A stretch of 64,000 nucleotides of DNA from Tragulus kanchil (lineage: Eukaryota > Chordata > Mammalia > Artiodactyla > Tragulidae): positions 169,595,979-169,659,978 of the forward strand of contig JAIOJX010000032.1 in assembly GCA_022376925.1 (NCBI GenBank), given 5' to 3'. The notes under the pieces are model-generated. The model was not told where the DNA came from. It saw only the letters and a list, made by a program, of their open reading frames with translations, and ran no database searches. Positions 35,060 through 47,440 of this stretch are shown one piece after another (within the stretch, counting starts at the first letter, position 1; each line of letters starts with the position of its first letter). Both the position numbers and the translations under genes were made by a program.

Positions 35060-38000
35060 CCTGCGCCCGTGTCCCTCCCTCCACCCTGCACCCACCCCGC
35101 TCTGAGCACACACGTGCGGCAGGTGCCGCCAGTCCCTGGGGACCCTGAGGAGCTGAGGAGCGCATACCTCCGTTAGCGCAGGAGTCAGGGGTCACATCTC
35201 GGCACTCACACTCTGAAGGTCAGTGAATGTTGTACAGGAGATTCTGATGCTTAGTCCTGTGGGCTCCCTGAGCCTCCCATTTCTCATTTGGAAAACGGAC
35301 ATGTCAGGTAAGTTCTACAGAGTTACTGTGGAGCTTAGTAAGAGGAGTCTGGGAAAGCATCGCTCAGACCGTAAAGTGCTTTAGAAACAAGGCAGTGGGT
35401 CACACAGTGGGCGGAATGAGAGGCTGGGAGGTTTTGTCCAGAAGTCACTTGCAAGGCAGGGCATGTAATTTTTTTAAAAAAAGAAATCAAACTATTTTCT
35501 TCTAGCTTGGCTGATGTCAGTGAACGCACCATACTGTTTTTTTCGACCTAAGGCCATTACCAAAACCCCTAGGATTGCTGAAGCAGGACGCATAGGGCGC
35601 AGGCGCAGGTGGCGGGGTCTGGGCCTGCTCTCTGGCCCTCTCCTCTCCTCATAAGGGCAGTGACCAGCCCTGTTGTCATTTGCTCTCCAGCACAAGTGTG
35701 CAGTCGGGCCCACGGCTGGTGTCTGAGAAATGGCTGCCATTTTCAGATAGGGTCTCTGAGCCTTGGTTTCTGTTGTAAAACGGAGATAAAACCCACTCGT
35801 CAGCCCCACTGGCTGCCTCGCGGGCACTGGCTCCGGCAGGAAACGGGCATGAAGGCGTCCTGCAGCCCCGTGGGCCTCTGCCTCGGAGCCGGGGGCAGGG
35901 CTCCTCGTCCTGAAGGAGTCGCATCTTCTCTACGTGTCTCCAGAGGATGTGTCGGCACCGCGGTTCAGAAGGACCTCGTCTGGGCCGTCGGTCTTGAGAT
36001 GGCGGCCCCTGAGGGGTGCGGCAGAGACTAGCCGGCCCGGTGTGTCTGCTCCCTTTGCTGCAGGAGGAGCCTGAGAACCTGTAGTTCTCACGGTTCCAGG
36101 GACCACGCTTTGAGAACTGCTGATCCGCACAAAGAGCGTCTCCCTGCTGCCGCCCCCAGCCCTCACGTCCCCTGTGCCGGCAGAGCAGCTGCCCACTTAG
36201 CACATTCAGCCCTGAGAACCGAGAGAGGTAAGAGACGAGCTGTAGGCGATGTGCCTGGGGTCGGCCAGCCGGGGTGGGACCAGGGACTGAGCCCTTGTCC
36301 AGAGAAGGAAAACTGGGGGCCTGGGAAACACGCCCAGAGTCAACAGAGGTGCTGGTATGTGGGCGCTGGGAGTGAGCCCCTCTGCTGCCTGCAGGTTCCT
36401 TTAGCTACAGTCCTGAGTAAACAACAGTCATTTTGTAAAAGATGCTGACCACCCATCAGGGACCTGGTACCCCGCTGCACCTGTGTGGACGGGTGAGGGG
36501 CTGGGAGGTTTTGTCCAGAAGTCACTTGCAAGGCAGGGCATGTAATTTTTAAAAAGAAATCAAACTATTTTCTTCTAGCTTGGCTGATGTCAGTGAACGC
36601 ACCATACTGTTTTTTTCGACCTAAGGCCATTACCAAAACCCCTAGGATTGCTGAAGCAGGACGCATAGGGCGCAGGCGCAGGTGGCGGGGTCTGGGCCTG
36701 CTCTCTGGCCCTCTCCTCTCCTCATAAGGGCAGTGACCAGCCCTGTTGTCATTTGCTCTCCAGCACAAGTGTGCAGTCGGGCCCACGGCTGGTGTCTGAG
36801 AAATGGCTGCCATTTTCAGATAGGGTCTCTGAGCCTTGGTTTCTGTTGTAAAACGGAGATAAAACCCACTCGTCAGCCCCACTGGCTGCCTCGCGGGCAC
36901 TGGCTCCGGCAGGAAACGGGCATGAAGGCGTCCTGCAGCCCCGTGGGCCTCTGCCTCGGAGCCGGGGGCAGGGCTCCTCGTCCTGAAGGAGTCGCATCTT
37001 CTCTACGTGTCTCCAGAGGATGTGTCGGCACCGGTTCAGAAGGACCTCGTCTGGGCCGTCGGTCTTGAGATGGCGGCCCCTGAGGGGTGCGGCAGAGACT
37101 AGCCGGCCCGGTGTGTCTGCTCCCTTTGCTGCAGGAGGAGCCTGAGAACCTGTAGTTCTCACGGTTCCAGGGACCACGCTTTGAGAACTGCTGATCCGCA
37201 CAAAGAGCGTCTCCCTGCTGCCGCCCCCAGCCCTCACGTCCCCTGTGCCGGCAGAGCAGCTGCCCACTTAGCACATTCAGCCCTGAGAACCGAGAGAGGT
37301 AAGAGACGAGCTGTAGGCGATGTGCCTGGGGTCGGCCAGCCGGGGTGGGACCAGGGACTGAGCCCTTGTCCAGAGAAGGAAAACTGGGGGCCTGGGAAAC
37401 ACGCCCAGAGTCAACAGAGGTGCTGGTATGTGGGCGCTGGGAGTGAGCCCCTCTGCTGCCTGCAGGTTCCTTTAGCTACAGTCCTGAGTAAACAACAGTC
37501 ATTTTGTAAAAGATGCTGACCACCCATCAGGGACCTGGTACCCCCGCTGCACCTGTGTGGACGGGTGAGGGGCTGTTAGGATTTATCTCGTGGGGGAGCA
37601 TGAGTGCGTCCTGTGAGGGTGGGCCTTCCGGCTCGCGAGTGACGCACAGAGGAGAGACCCAGCCTTGGAGGTCACGCCAGCTGGTTTCCGAGAAGAAGCA
37701 GTTCTGTTGCTCGGAGCCCGTTTGCTGTTTGCGCGCCAGCCGGTCGCGTCCCCAGGTGGCCTGTGGGGGAGCTGGCACGTGCCTCGTCCTTGGGCTTCCT
37801 GTGGGCGAAGAGCACGGAGTGGCTGCCTGGCGCTGTGCTGCGGCGGGGAGGCCCCATTCGGAGGGCCCCCGGCGGCGCTGGCAGGAGAGGCAGGGAGGCC
37901 TCGAGCTCGCCTGCGGGCAGAAGCGGCCGGTGTAGACGGGTGACCCGCTGTCCTGAAGTCCACCCAGGCTGCCCGTCCTCACCAGTTCTTCACAGCGGAC

Positions 38001-38370
38001 CGTGGGACCCTGAGGCAGAGGGGGGACAGCCCAGCGTCTGAAGCGTCACTTCAGCAATGTCTTTCAACCCCAAAGGCGCCTCTGGGAGGAGACATGTGTT
38101 TCTTGCTTGTCCAGTTGTAAGTAAGAGGATTGACCATAAACTACAGATTTACCTGAAGGACACCAACTGTCTCTCCCCACCTGCCATCTCTCATAGGACC
38201 AGGCTTCAGTACTCAGCATTCAGTGAGAGCCACAGCCTGTTCTTTGGGAAGATAGATAAAATAGACAAATCCTTTAACCAGAACTGGTGGAAAAAAAAGA
38301 AAAAAGAGGACAAAACTATATCAGGAACGAGGCACGTGCCCTTACCACAGAGTCTAGGATGCTAAAGCCT
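35060..38370. other. Sequence downstream of ATP5MJ, no gene recognised
   Basis: MIR-like antisense traces near 35270-35395 and 35750-35800 (TTTCTGTTGTAAAACGGAGA). A GCGCAGGCGC motif at 35597-35606 matches the NRF-1 core but no transcript is evident. Most of the stretch is occupied by doublet 11 and the start of doublet 12. Confidence 0.5.
35420..37575. repeat. Tandem doublet 11 (copies 35420-36500 and 36499-37575)
   Basis: Offset 1077 falling to 1072 bp, abutting. Intergenic, with MIR-like sequence and a GCGCAGGCGC motif. The T/A homopolymers near the head of the second copy are shorter. Confidence 0.95.
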
Positions 38371-40045
38371 GGGGGGACTTCCCTGGTGGCACAGTGGGTA
38401 GGAGTCTGCCTGCCAGTGCAGGGACACAGGTTCCAGCCCTGGCCCAGGAAGACCCCTAGGCCGCAGGGCAGCCGAGCCGCGTGAAGCAGCTCCACAGCCT
38501 GTGCTCCGGGGCCCCCGCGCCACTGCTACTGTGGAGCCTGCGCCCCTCAGCAGGAGCGGCCACCACAGGGAGATGCCCAAGCCCCCCAGCAAAGGATAGC
38601 TCCCTGCTGGTCACAGAAACCCCCACACAGCCAACAAATAACAGAAAAAGGGACTATCACAGAGAGCTTTAGACAAAATTCGACAGGGTGCAAGAAGCAG
38701 ACAGGCACCTGGTAAGACACAAAGCACCGAAGCTCAAGAAGAAATAGGGAACCTGGAAGCCCTGTATCTATTAAAGAAACTTGGGCTTCCCCTGGTGGTC
38801 CAGTGGGTAAGGACACCGCCTTGCAGGGCAAGGGGCGCCGGTTCGATCCCTGGCCTGGGAAGATCCCACGTGCCGCGGAGCGGCTGGACTGATGTGTCCA
38901 ATTACCGAGCCGGAGCTCTGGAGTGCATGCGCCCAGAGCCGGCGCGGGGGGGGCCCTTTAGGCCCCATCGGAGGGCCCGGCGCTGGCAGGAGAGGCAGGG
39001 AGGCCTCGAGCTCGCCTGCGGGCAGAAGCGGCCGGTGTAGACGGGTGACCCGCTGTCCTGAAGTCCACCCAGGCTGCCCGTCCTCACCAGTTCTTCACAG
39101 CGGACCGTGGGACCCTGAGGCAGAGGGGGGACAGCCCAGCGTCTGAAGCGTCACTTCAGCAATGTCTTTCAACCCCAAAGGCGCCTCTGGGAGGAGACAT
39201 GTGTTTCTTGCTTGTCCAGTTGTAAGTAAGAGGATTGACCATAAACTACAGATTTACCTGAAGGACACCAACTGTCTCTCCCCACCTGCCATCTCTCATA
39301 GGACCAGGCTTCAGTACTCAGCATTCAGTGAGAGCCACAGCCTGTTCTTTGGGAAGATAGATAAAATAGACAAATCCTTTAACCAGAACTGGTGGAAAAA
39401 AAAGAAAAAAGAGGACAAAACTATATCAGGAACGAGGCACGTGCCCTTACCACAGAGTCTAGGCTGCTAAAGCCTGGGGACTTCCCTGGTGGCACAGTGG
39501 GTAGGAGTCTGCCTGCCAGTGCAGGGACACAGGTTCCAGCCCTGGCCCAGGAAGACCCCTAGGCCGCAGGGCAGCCGAGCCGCGTGAAGCAGCTCCACAG
39601 CCTGTGCTCCGGGGCCCCCGCGCCACTGCTACTGTGGAGCCTGCGCCCCTCAGCAGGAGCGGCCACCACAGGGAGATGCCCAAGCCCCCCAGCAAAGGAT
39701 AGCTCCCTGCTGGTCACAGAAACCCCCACACAGCCAACAAATAACAGAAAAAGGGACTATCACAGAGAGCTTTAGACAAAATTCGACAGGGTGCAAGAAG
39801 CAGACAGGCACCTGGTAAGACACAAAGCACCGAAGCTCAAGAAGAAATAGGGAACCTGGAAGCCCTGTATCTATTAAAGAAACTTGGGCTTCCCCTGGTG
39901 GTCCAGTGGGTAAGGACACCGCCTTGCAGGGCAAGGGGCGCCGGTTCGATCCCTGGCCTGGGAAGATCCCACGTGCCGCGGAGCGGCTGGACTGATGTGT
40001 CCAATTACCGAGCCGGAGCTCTGGAGTGCATGCGCCCAGAGCCGG
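37850..40045. repeat. Tandem doublet 12 (copies 37850-38942 and 38960-40045)
   Basis: Offset 1103-1110 bp, with G-run-rich filler (about 17 bp) between the copies. The first copy stops in the middle of a CHR-type SINE that is complete in the second. This supports truncation at a sequence end rather than a biological breakpoint. Confidence 0.95.
38374..38590 (+). mobile_element. CHR-type SINE
   Basis: GACTTCCCTGGTGGCACAGT head and CAGGTTCCAGCCCTGG box B relic. Repeated at 39477-39693 by doublet 12. Confidence 0.8.
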
Positions 40046-40527
40046 TGCTCTGCGACGACAGATGCCACCGCAATGGGAGGCCCACAGGAGCCAAAGAACA
40101 AAGATGGATGAAAATAGATAAATGAAAGACCAATAGAAGTGGCCCGCCCACTCTCCCCAACCCGACTCCCGCCCAAAAGAATAAATAAGTAAATAAAAAG
40201 AAACTTAATCTGAAGTTGAAAACCTTCTCAAAATTCCAGGCTCGGATGGCTTCTCTAATGAGTAATGCCTAATACTGATGAATGAAATAATACCAGTTGT
40301 ACACAGACTCTTTTTTTAGTAGAACAGGGGGAAATACTCTCCAGCTCATCGTGTGGAATCAGCACCAGCCTGGTTGGAAAGTAGAGCGATACCTAAGAGG
40401 AATGACAGACCAGCGTTCCGTCTGGACCACAGACGCAGCAAATTGATCCAATCAGACGTAAGCAGAATAATCATGACCAACTTCAAGATTTTAAAAGGTT
40501 TAAGATTCAAAATTAAATGGGCCGTAT
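39700..40527 (+). mobile_element. L1 ORF2 fragment interrupted by a SINE
   Basis: L1-like blocks at about 39740-39885 and 40207-40527 (AATTCCAGGCTCGGATGGCTTC) are one element split by the SINE at 39886-40196. An additional copy lies about 1141 bp further on, and a partial one at 38598-38780, through doublets 12 and 13. Confidence 0.7.
39886..40196 (+). mobile_element. CHR/SINE2-type SINE inserted in L1 ORF2
   Basis: Bounded by perfect AAAGAAACTT target-site duplications (39876-39885 and 40197-40206). Box B GGTTCGATCCC is intact. A truncated copy is at 38787-38942 and a full copy at 41027-41337, from the doublets. Confidence 0.9.
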
Positions 40528-40640
40528 GGAAATCCCCAGGCAGTGCTGTGGGTAGGACTGTGCCGTCACTGCCAGGGCTGCAGGTTCAGTCTCAGGCTGG
40601 GAAACTAAGACCCCACAGGCTTCCCAGCTCACCGTGAATA
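40528..40640 (+). mobile_element. Partial tRNA-derived SINE
   Basis: AATCCCCAGGCAGTGCTGTG through GGCTGGGAAACTAAGACCCC, a decayed head-only copy. Confidence 0.55.
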
Positions 40641-42564
40641 AGGAAAATGTGGATTTTGATGAGGGAAAAAAAAAATGAGGTATTTAGGAAACCTTGAATA
40701 GGATTAGGCTGAAGTTTTTTTTTTTTTTTTTTAACTTTTTTTTTTTACATTTATTTTTTCAGATTATTTATTTTCATATCCCTGGACCCTCCCCCTAGGC
40801 TGAAGGGTATGCTGGCAGGAGCCCCAAAACACCCCAAAGGATAGCTCCTGCTGGTCACAGAAACCCCCACACAGCCAACAAATAACAGAAAAAGGGACTA
40901 TCACAGAGAGCTTTAGACAAAATTCGACAGGGTGCAAGAAGCAGACAGGCACCTGGTAAGACACAAAGCACCGAAGCTCAAGAAGAAATAGGGAACCTGG
41001 AAGCCCTGTATCTATTAAAGAAACTTGGGCTTCCCCTGGTGGTCCAGTGGGTAAGGACACCGCCTTGCAGGGCAAGGGGCGCCGGTTCGATCCCTGGCCT
41101 GGGAAGATCCCACGTGCCGCGGAGCGGCTGGACTGATGTGTCCAATTACCGAGCCGGAGCTCTGGAGTGCATGCGCCCAGAGCCGGTGCTCTGCGACGAC
41201 AGATGCCACCGCAATGGGAGGCCCACAGGAGCCAAAGAACAAAGATGGATGAAAATAGATAAATGAAAGACCAATAGAAGTGGCCCGCCCACTCTCCCCA
41301 ACCCGACTCCCGCCCAAAAGAATAAATAAGTAAATAAAAAGAAACTTAATCTGAAGTTGAAAACCTTCTCAAAATTCCAGGCTCGGATGGCTTCTCTAAT
41401 GAGTAATGCCTAATACTGATGAATGAAATAATACCAGTTGTACACAGACTCTTTTTTTAGTAGAACAGGGGGAAATACTCTCCAGCTCATCGTGTGGAAT
41501 CAGCACCAGCCTGGTTGGAAAGTAGAGCGATACCTAAGAGGAATGACAGACCAGCGTTCCGTCTGGACCACAGACGCAGCAAATTGATCCAATCAGACGT
41601 AAGCAGAATAATCATGACCAACTTCAAGATTTTAAAAGGTTTAAGATTCAAAATTAAATGGGCCGTATGGAAATCCCCAGGCAGTGCTGTGGGTAGGACT
41701 GTGCCGTCACTGCCAGGGCTGCAGGTTCAGTCTCAGGCTGGGAAACTAAGACCCCACAGGCTTCCCAGCTCACCGTGAATAAGGAAAATGTGGATTTTGA
41801 TGAGGGAAAAAAAAAATGAGGTATTTAGGAAACCTTGAATAGGATTAGGCTGAAGTTTTTTTTTTTTTTTTTTAACTTTTATTTTTTACATGTATGTTCT
41901 CAGATCATTCATATGCATATCCCTGGACCCTCCCCCTAGGCTGAAGGTTATGCTGGCAGGTCCCTCAAGAATCTGACAACAGCAGAGAACCTGCCGATTG
42001 TTAAGAACAAAGGCAACATAATCCTCAGCTGACTGATGACTGTCAGTCTGTCTACAGCCCTGTTTTCTCCAGGGAGTAGGAACGGCACGTTTACTCCGTG
42101 TGTCAATGCTGAAACTAAAACTGGAGGAGGACGGAGTGGGAGGCTGGGGTTTGCAGATCTAAGAATGTAGAACTGAATCGCTTTGCTACACTGTAGATAT
42201 TTACACTGTACACCAACTACACACCAATCAAAATAGCTGTTCCTGAGGGCAAGGTGCTGTTTTAGCAGAAATAGGATGTAGCAGAAGTAAGATGTTGTTT
42301 GCTTAACTTAGGGGGAAAAAATCAGTGTAGCTCATCATATTACAAGGAAAAACAATGTGACCATCTCGATAGATGACAACAAAAAAGAATAAGACAAAAT
42401 TAAGCATCTGTTCACTTAAGTTTCTCAGCAAAGCAAGAATAGTGATGTCCACAATACAAGTGCGTCTATGAAGCCTGCCGGGCAGCAGCATCCTCCTGCT
42501 GGCTCTGACTGCTCTCCCTTTGTGATCGGGAAGGCACGGGCATCTGCTCTCATCACTCTTACTC

Positions 42565-42800
42565 AGTGTGGTACTGGAAGGTCAAGCCATTGCACAGAGC
42601 AAGATACATAGAATATATAGGCAATGAACTGCAGGGAAGCTATGTGCAGATGCCATGGCTATATCTAGAAAATCTTAAGTCGTCTTCCATAAAGCCATCA
42701 ATCCAATTAAATGTGTCAAACCTGCTTGCAGGATCAAATGTCAATATACAAAAACAAGTTGTATTTCTCTGACAAACCTAGATGGCTTATTAAAAGCGAG
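42565..42800 (+). mobile_element. L1 ORF2 fragment
   Basis: Diverged L1 sequence that includes CTATATCTAGAAAATCTTAA. The L1 resumes after the SINE and BovB insertions that follow it. Confidence 0.55.
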
Positions 42801-42806
42801 ACGGCA

Positions 42807-43058
42807 GGGCTTCCCTGGTGGTCCAGTGGGTAAGGACACCGCCTTGCAGTGCAGGGGGTGCCGGTTCGATCCCTGGCCTGGGAGGATCCCACGTGCTGCA
42901 GAGCAGCTGGACCAGTGTATCTACCAAGCTGGAGCTCTGGCATGCGTGCGCCTAGAGCTGGTGCTCTGCAATGAGAGAGGCCACTGTGCTGGGAGGCCCA
43001 CACAGGCCAAAGAACAAAGATGAATGAATGAAAGACCAATAGAAGTGGCCAAAAAAAA
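42807..43058 (+). mobile_element. CHR/SINE2-type SINE
   Basis: Starts GGGCTTCCCTGGTGGTCCAG, box B GGTTCGATCCC, ends in a poly(A) tract. Confidence 0.85.
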
Positions 43059-43074
43059 AAAAGAAGGCAAGATG

Positions 43075-43550
43075 GCATATTAAAAATTGCCAACAAAGGT
43101 CCATATAGTCAAAGCTATGGTTTTTCCACAGTAGTCGTGTACAGATGTGAGTCAGGCCATAAAGAAGGCTGAGCGCCAAAGAATTGATGCTTTTGAACTG
43201 TGGTGTTGGAGAAGACCCTTGAGAGTTGACCCTTGGACTGCAAGGAGATCAAACCAGTCAATCCTAAAGGAAATGAACCCAGAATATTCATTGGAAGGAC
43301 TGATGGCTGAAGCTTTAATACTTTGGCCCCATGATGTGAAGATCCAGTTCATTGGATCTTGATGCTAGGAAAGATCGAGGGCAAGAGCAGACGGGGGCGA
43401 CAGAGGAGGAGATGGTTGGGTGGCATCACCACCTGGATGGACATGAGTTTGAGCAGACTCCAGGAGATGGTGGAGGACAGAGAAGCTTGGTGTGCTGCAG
43501 TCCGCGGAGTCACAAAGAGTTGGACACAACTTAGCAGCTGAACAACAGAG
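43075..43550 (+). mobile_element. BovB 3' end
   Basis: Forward BovB 3' end: AGGCTGAGCGCCAAAGAATT through CACAAAGAGTTGGACACAAC. No intact reading frame of the element. Confidence 0.88.
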
Positions 43551-43859
43551 CAAGAAACAAGTGGAAATGAAGCATTTAAAAATGCCATTTATAGTAGTAT
43601 AATTGTAGGAAAAGGCCAGATTTGATAAAAGGTGTGCAGTATCTGGAAACAGAACTGTTGACACATAAGTGAGAAATTAAGTAAGTGGGGAGATGTGCCC
43701 ATGGATAAGGAGACTCAGTCTTGTTAAGTAAAATGTCAGGCTTCTTCAAGTTAACCTATAGATTCAAGACAATTCCAATCAAATCCCCAGTAGGCTTTTA
43801 TATAAATTGCTGAACAGATCCTAAAATATGTATATATGTGATTGTTGATAGCAATTTCC

Positions 43860-44280
43860 TTTATAGTATCCAAAAATGGGCGGGGGAGGTGGGAATCAAA
43901 CGTCCATCAGCAGATACGTGCTGAACTGGAGTATCCCTGCAATGGAAGAGTACTCAGCACTGAAACCTGCTCTCCATCCACACCACACGGGTGAGTCACC
44001 AGATCGCTATGCCGAGTGACAGAAAAACAAGGAAAGAAGAATTCTGTGTGAGTCCACATATGAGTAGTTCTAGGAAGTGTGCACAAGTGTACAGCGACCC
44101 AAAGGAGACCAGCAGTTGCCCACAAAGTGGGGAGGGAGCACCCCGAGCAGAGGAGACTGGAGTGGGTGGAGGTGTTCCTTGATTATAGTGATGGCTTGAT
44201 AAGTATATGCATGTATCAAAACTCATAAATTGCACATTTTGCACATGAAGTTCAGTGTGCATCAGTTACATCTCAGTGAA
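43860..44280 (+). mobile_element. L1 3' end
   Basis: Contains CGTCCATCAGCAGATACGTG and GAAGAGTACTCAGCACTGAA, the conserved end of L1 ORF2, then 3' UTR. Part is repeated by doublet 14. Confidence 0.75.
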
Positions 44281-46126
44281 GCAGTAAAGGGCTTCCCAGG
44301 TGGCGCAGTGGTGAGGACTCCACCTGCCAGTGCAGGAAACACAGGAGGCTTGGCTTCCATCCCTGTGTCAGGAATACGCCCTGGAGGAGAAAATGACAGC
44401 CCACTCCAGTGTCCTTGCCTGGAAAATCCCATGAACCTGGGACCCTGGCAGGCTGCAGTCCATGGGGCAGCAAAGAGTCAGACACGATTGAACATATACA
44501 TGAAGCTGTGAAACGTTTTTTAAATTTTTAGTCAGACCCCTTGAAAAAATAAAGATGTCCAATGAGTGAACCAAAGAGGCTGGCACAGCAAATCCCATCA
44601 GCTCAGCCTCCACTCACTCACCTTCACTTGAGTAGAACATGCATCAGCAGGTGGAGATGCTGCGGGGTTTGTAGATGCAAGAGTTAATAGTGAAATACTC
44701 GAGGAGTCCTGAGCTTTAAGTACAGGTGTGCATTTGGACATGCACATTCACAAATAAATGCGGGGGTGACTATCTGTCCTCCTTACTCAGTCATGCAAGT
44801 TTAAGATACGTGTGAACTTGCACACAGCAAAAACTGGCCAAGTTGGAAAGTAAATGAGCTATCGATAAACCTAAAGCATTTTATCACTCAGTTTTTTCAT
44901 GACAAACTTCTCTCTTCATTTCAGTGCGTGAGGTTTCACTCAACTCACAGGTTGAATTCAAAGCAGACTTCACTTAGGGTTGATGTGGAAGCAAAATGTA
45001 CTTTGCATAAAACAGCAAGGTCCGTAGTTGTCACATTTTCAAGCGCATGGGGGATGTACTCGACACAAACCCCCCCAAACGGGTGAGTCACCAGATCGCT
45101 ATGCCGAGTGACAGAAACAAGGAAAGAAGAATTCTGTGTGAGTCCACATATGAGTAGTTCTAGGAAGTGTGCACAAGTGTACAGCGACCCAAAGGAGACC
45201 AGCAGTTGCCCACAAAGTGGGGAGGGAGCACCCCGAGCAGAGGAGACTGGAGTGGGTGGAGGTGTTCCTTGATTATAGTGATGGCTTGATAAGTATATGC
45301 ATGTATCAAAACTCATAAATTGCACATTTTGCACATGAAGTTCAGTGTGCATCAGTTACATCTCAGTGAAGCAGTAAAGGGCTTCCCAGGTGGCGCAGTG
45401 GTGAGGACTCCACCTGCCAGTGCAGGAAACACAGGAGGCTTGGCTTCCATCCCTGTGTCAGGAATACGCCCTGGAGGAGAAAATGACAGCCCACTCCAGT
45501 GTCCTTGCCTGGAAAATCCCATGAACCTGGGACCCTGGCAGGCTGCAGTCCATGGGGCAGCAAAGAGTCAGACACGATTGAACATATACATGAAGCTGTG
45601 AAACGTTTTTTAAATTTTTAGTCAGACCCCTTGAAAAAATAAAGATGTCCAATGAGTGAACCAAAGAGGCTGGCACAGCAAATCCCATCAGCTCAGCCTC
45701 CACTCACTCACCTTCACTTGAGTAGAACATGCATCAGCAGGTGGAGATGCTGCGGGGTTTGTAGATGCAAGAGTTAATAGTGAAATACTCGAGGAGTCCT
45801 GAGCTTTAAGTACAGGTGTGCATTTGGACATGCACATTCACAAATAAATGCGGGGGTGACTATCTGTCCTCCTTACTCAGTCATGCAAGTTTAAGATACG
45901 TGTGAACTTGCACACAGCAAAAACTGGCCAAGTTGGAAAGTAAATGAGCTATCGATAAACCTAAAGCATTTTATCACTCAGTTTTTTCATGACAAACTTC
46001 TCTCTTCATTTCAGTGCGTGAGGTTTCACTCAACTCACAGGTTGAATTCAAAGCAGACTTCACTTAGGGTTGATGTGGAAGCAAAATGTACTTTGCATAA
46101 AACAGCAAGGTCCGTAGTTGTCACAT
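43986..46126. repeat. Tandem doublet 14 (copies 43986-45036 and 45078-46126)
   Basis: Offset 1090-1092 bp with about 41 bp of unmatched filler between the copies, the longest filler in the window. It contains an L1 3' end and a Bov-tA SINE. Confidence 0.95.
44289..44500 (+). mobile_element. Bov-tA SINE
   Basis: GGGCTTCCCAGGTGGCGCAG to AAAGAGTCAGACACGATTGA, the canonical ruminant Bov-tA layout. Repeated at 45379-45590. Confidence 0.92.
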
Positions 46127-46384
46127 ACAAGGCTGGGGGTTCCTGTCACCATAGCGCGCAGGGGTCCAGAGGGGACGACGCCCCAGGAGTTGCGCCCTCT
46201 GTTGGAGGGACAGTGACGGCGCACGCAATCCTGCTCAAGACGGTTCTCCAAGGGGAAAGCTCTAAGGAGTCTAACCCAGTGTCCCACCGGCATGTGGTCT
46301 AAAGCCCCCTTCTTCCCAGAGCGCAGTTATGCATCGCCAGCTGTCGTGCCTAAATCTCTTCTCCAAGAGGCTTTGGCCCAGCTT

Positions 46385-46800
46385 TTTTTTTTTGAAGTAT
46401 AACTAGTCTACAGTGTTACTAACTTCTGCTCTAGAGCAAAGTGACTCAGTGATATATGCATTCTTCGTATTCTTTTCCATTAACGGTTTATCACAGAATG
46501 CTGTGCTATACAGAAAGGACCTTGCTGTTTATCCATCCTACATGTAAAGGTCTTCGGTCCATTTTTCGATCCTGTGGTTTGTTACTGAATTACAGGAGCC
46601 ATTTGTGTATTTTCGAAATCAGGTCCTTCTCAGTCACGTCCCTTGCAGATACTTTCTCCCAGCCTGTGGACTGTTGTTTTATTTCATTTCTGGTCTAGTT
46701 TGCTCTGTAACAGCGTATTTGTTTGATTAGGTCCCTTTTGCTTCTTCATGCTTTTATTTCTGTTGCCTTGGGAGACTGACCTATGCAGACATTGGCATGA
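46385..46800 (-). mobile_element. Antisense L1 3' region
   Basis: GTGCTATACAGAAAGGACCT and TTGCAGATACTTTCTCCCAG are antisense L1 landmarks, preceded by a T-run. Confidence 0.7.
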
Positions 46801-47130
46801 GTCACAGGGGTGCCCCGGGCGAGGCCCTCACAGGGGCACCTCGGCGAGGCCGCCACAGCACCACGCCTTCCCCTGACCTTCATCTCGTCTTCCTTCAAGT
46901 GACCCGATACGCAGCCTGTGGCTCGGGAATGTCACCACAGCCTGCCCGTGTCCTGGAGGAGCCGGGCGGAGCCCCAGCACCCTCCCCTCCCAACAGGGGC
47001 TCCCCTGGGGACTGGAGCAGAGGAGCCGCCTGTCCTCCAGGCCCAGGCCTGCCTGCGGCCCACAATGCTGGAGTCAGTGCAGACACAGCCGTTGAGCTGC
47101 AGCCTTTCTGTCTTTTGAAAAGGGCAGGAA

Positions 47131-47440
47131 GGGCTTCCCTGGTGGTCCAGTGGGTAAGGACACCGCCTTGCAGTGCAAGGGGCGCCGGTTCGATCCCTGG
47201 CCTGGGAAGATCCCACGTGCCGTGGAGTGGCTGGACCGATGTGTCCAATCACCGAGCCGGAGCTCTGGAGCGCATGCGCCCAGAGCTGGTGCTCTGCAAC
47301 AACAGAGGCCACCGCGATGGGAGGCCCACAGGAGCCAAAGAACAAAAATGGATGAAAAAAATAGATAACTGAAAAGACCAATAGAAGTGGCCCGCCCGCT
47401 CCCCTCCCTCCCCAACCCGCGCCCCCCCACCTCAAAAAAA
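47131..47440 (+). mobile_element. CHR/SINE2-type SINE
   Basis: Full-length with intact box A and box B. Flanked by AGGGCAGGAA and AGGACAGGAA. Confidence 0.88.

Larger units (their letters stand above)
39690..41960. repeat. Tandem doublet 13 (copies 39690-40820 and 40832-41960)
   Basis: Offset 1141 bp. The last ~80 bp of the first copy (40740-40785) contain many extra T's relative to 41881-41926. Part of it is present three times (about 38590, 39693 and 40835). It includes an L1 fragment and an inserted SINE. Confidence 0.95.

Noticed and set aside
39886..39980. tRNA gene suggested by Pol III A and B boxes
   Set aside because: The boxes belong to the tRNA-derived head of a SINE with target-site duplications; no tRNA fold with a proper anticodon arm and acceptor stem.
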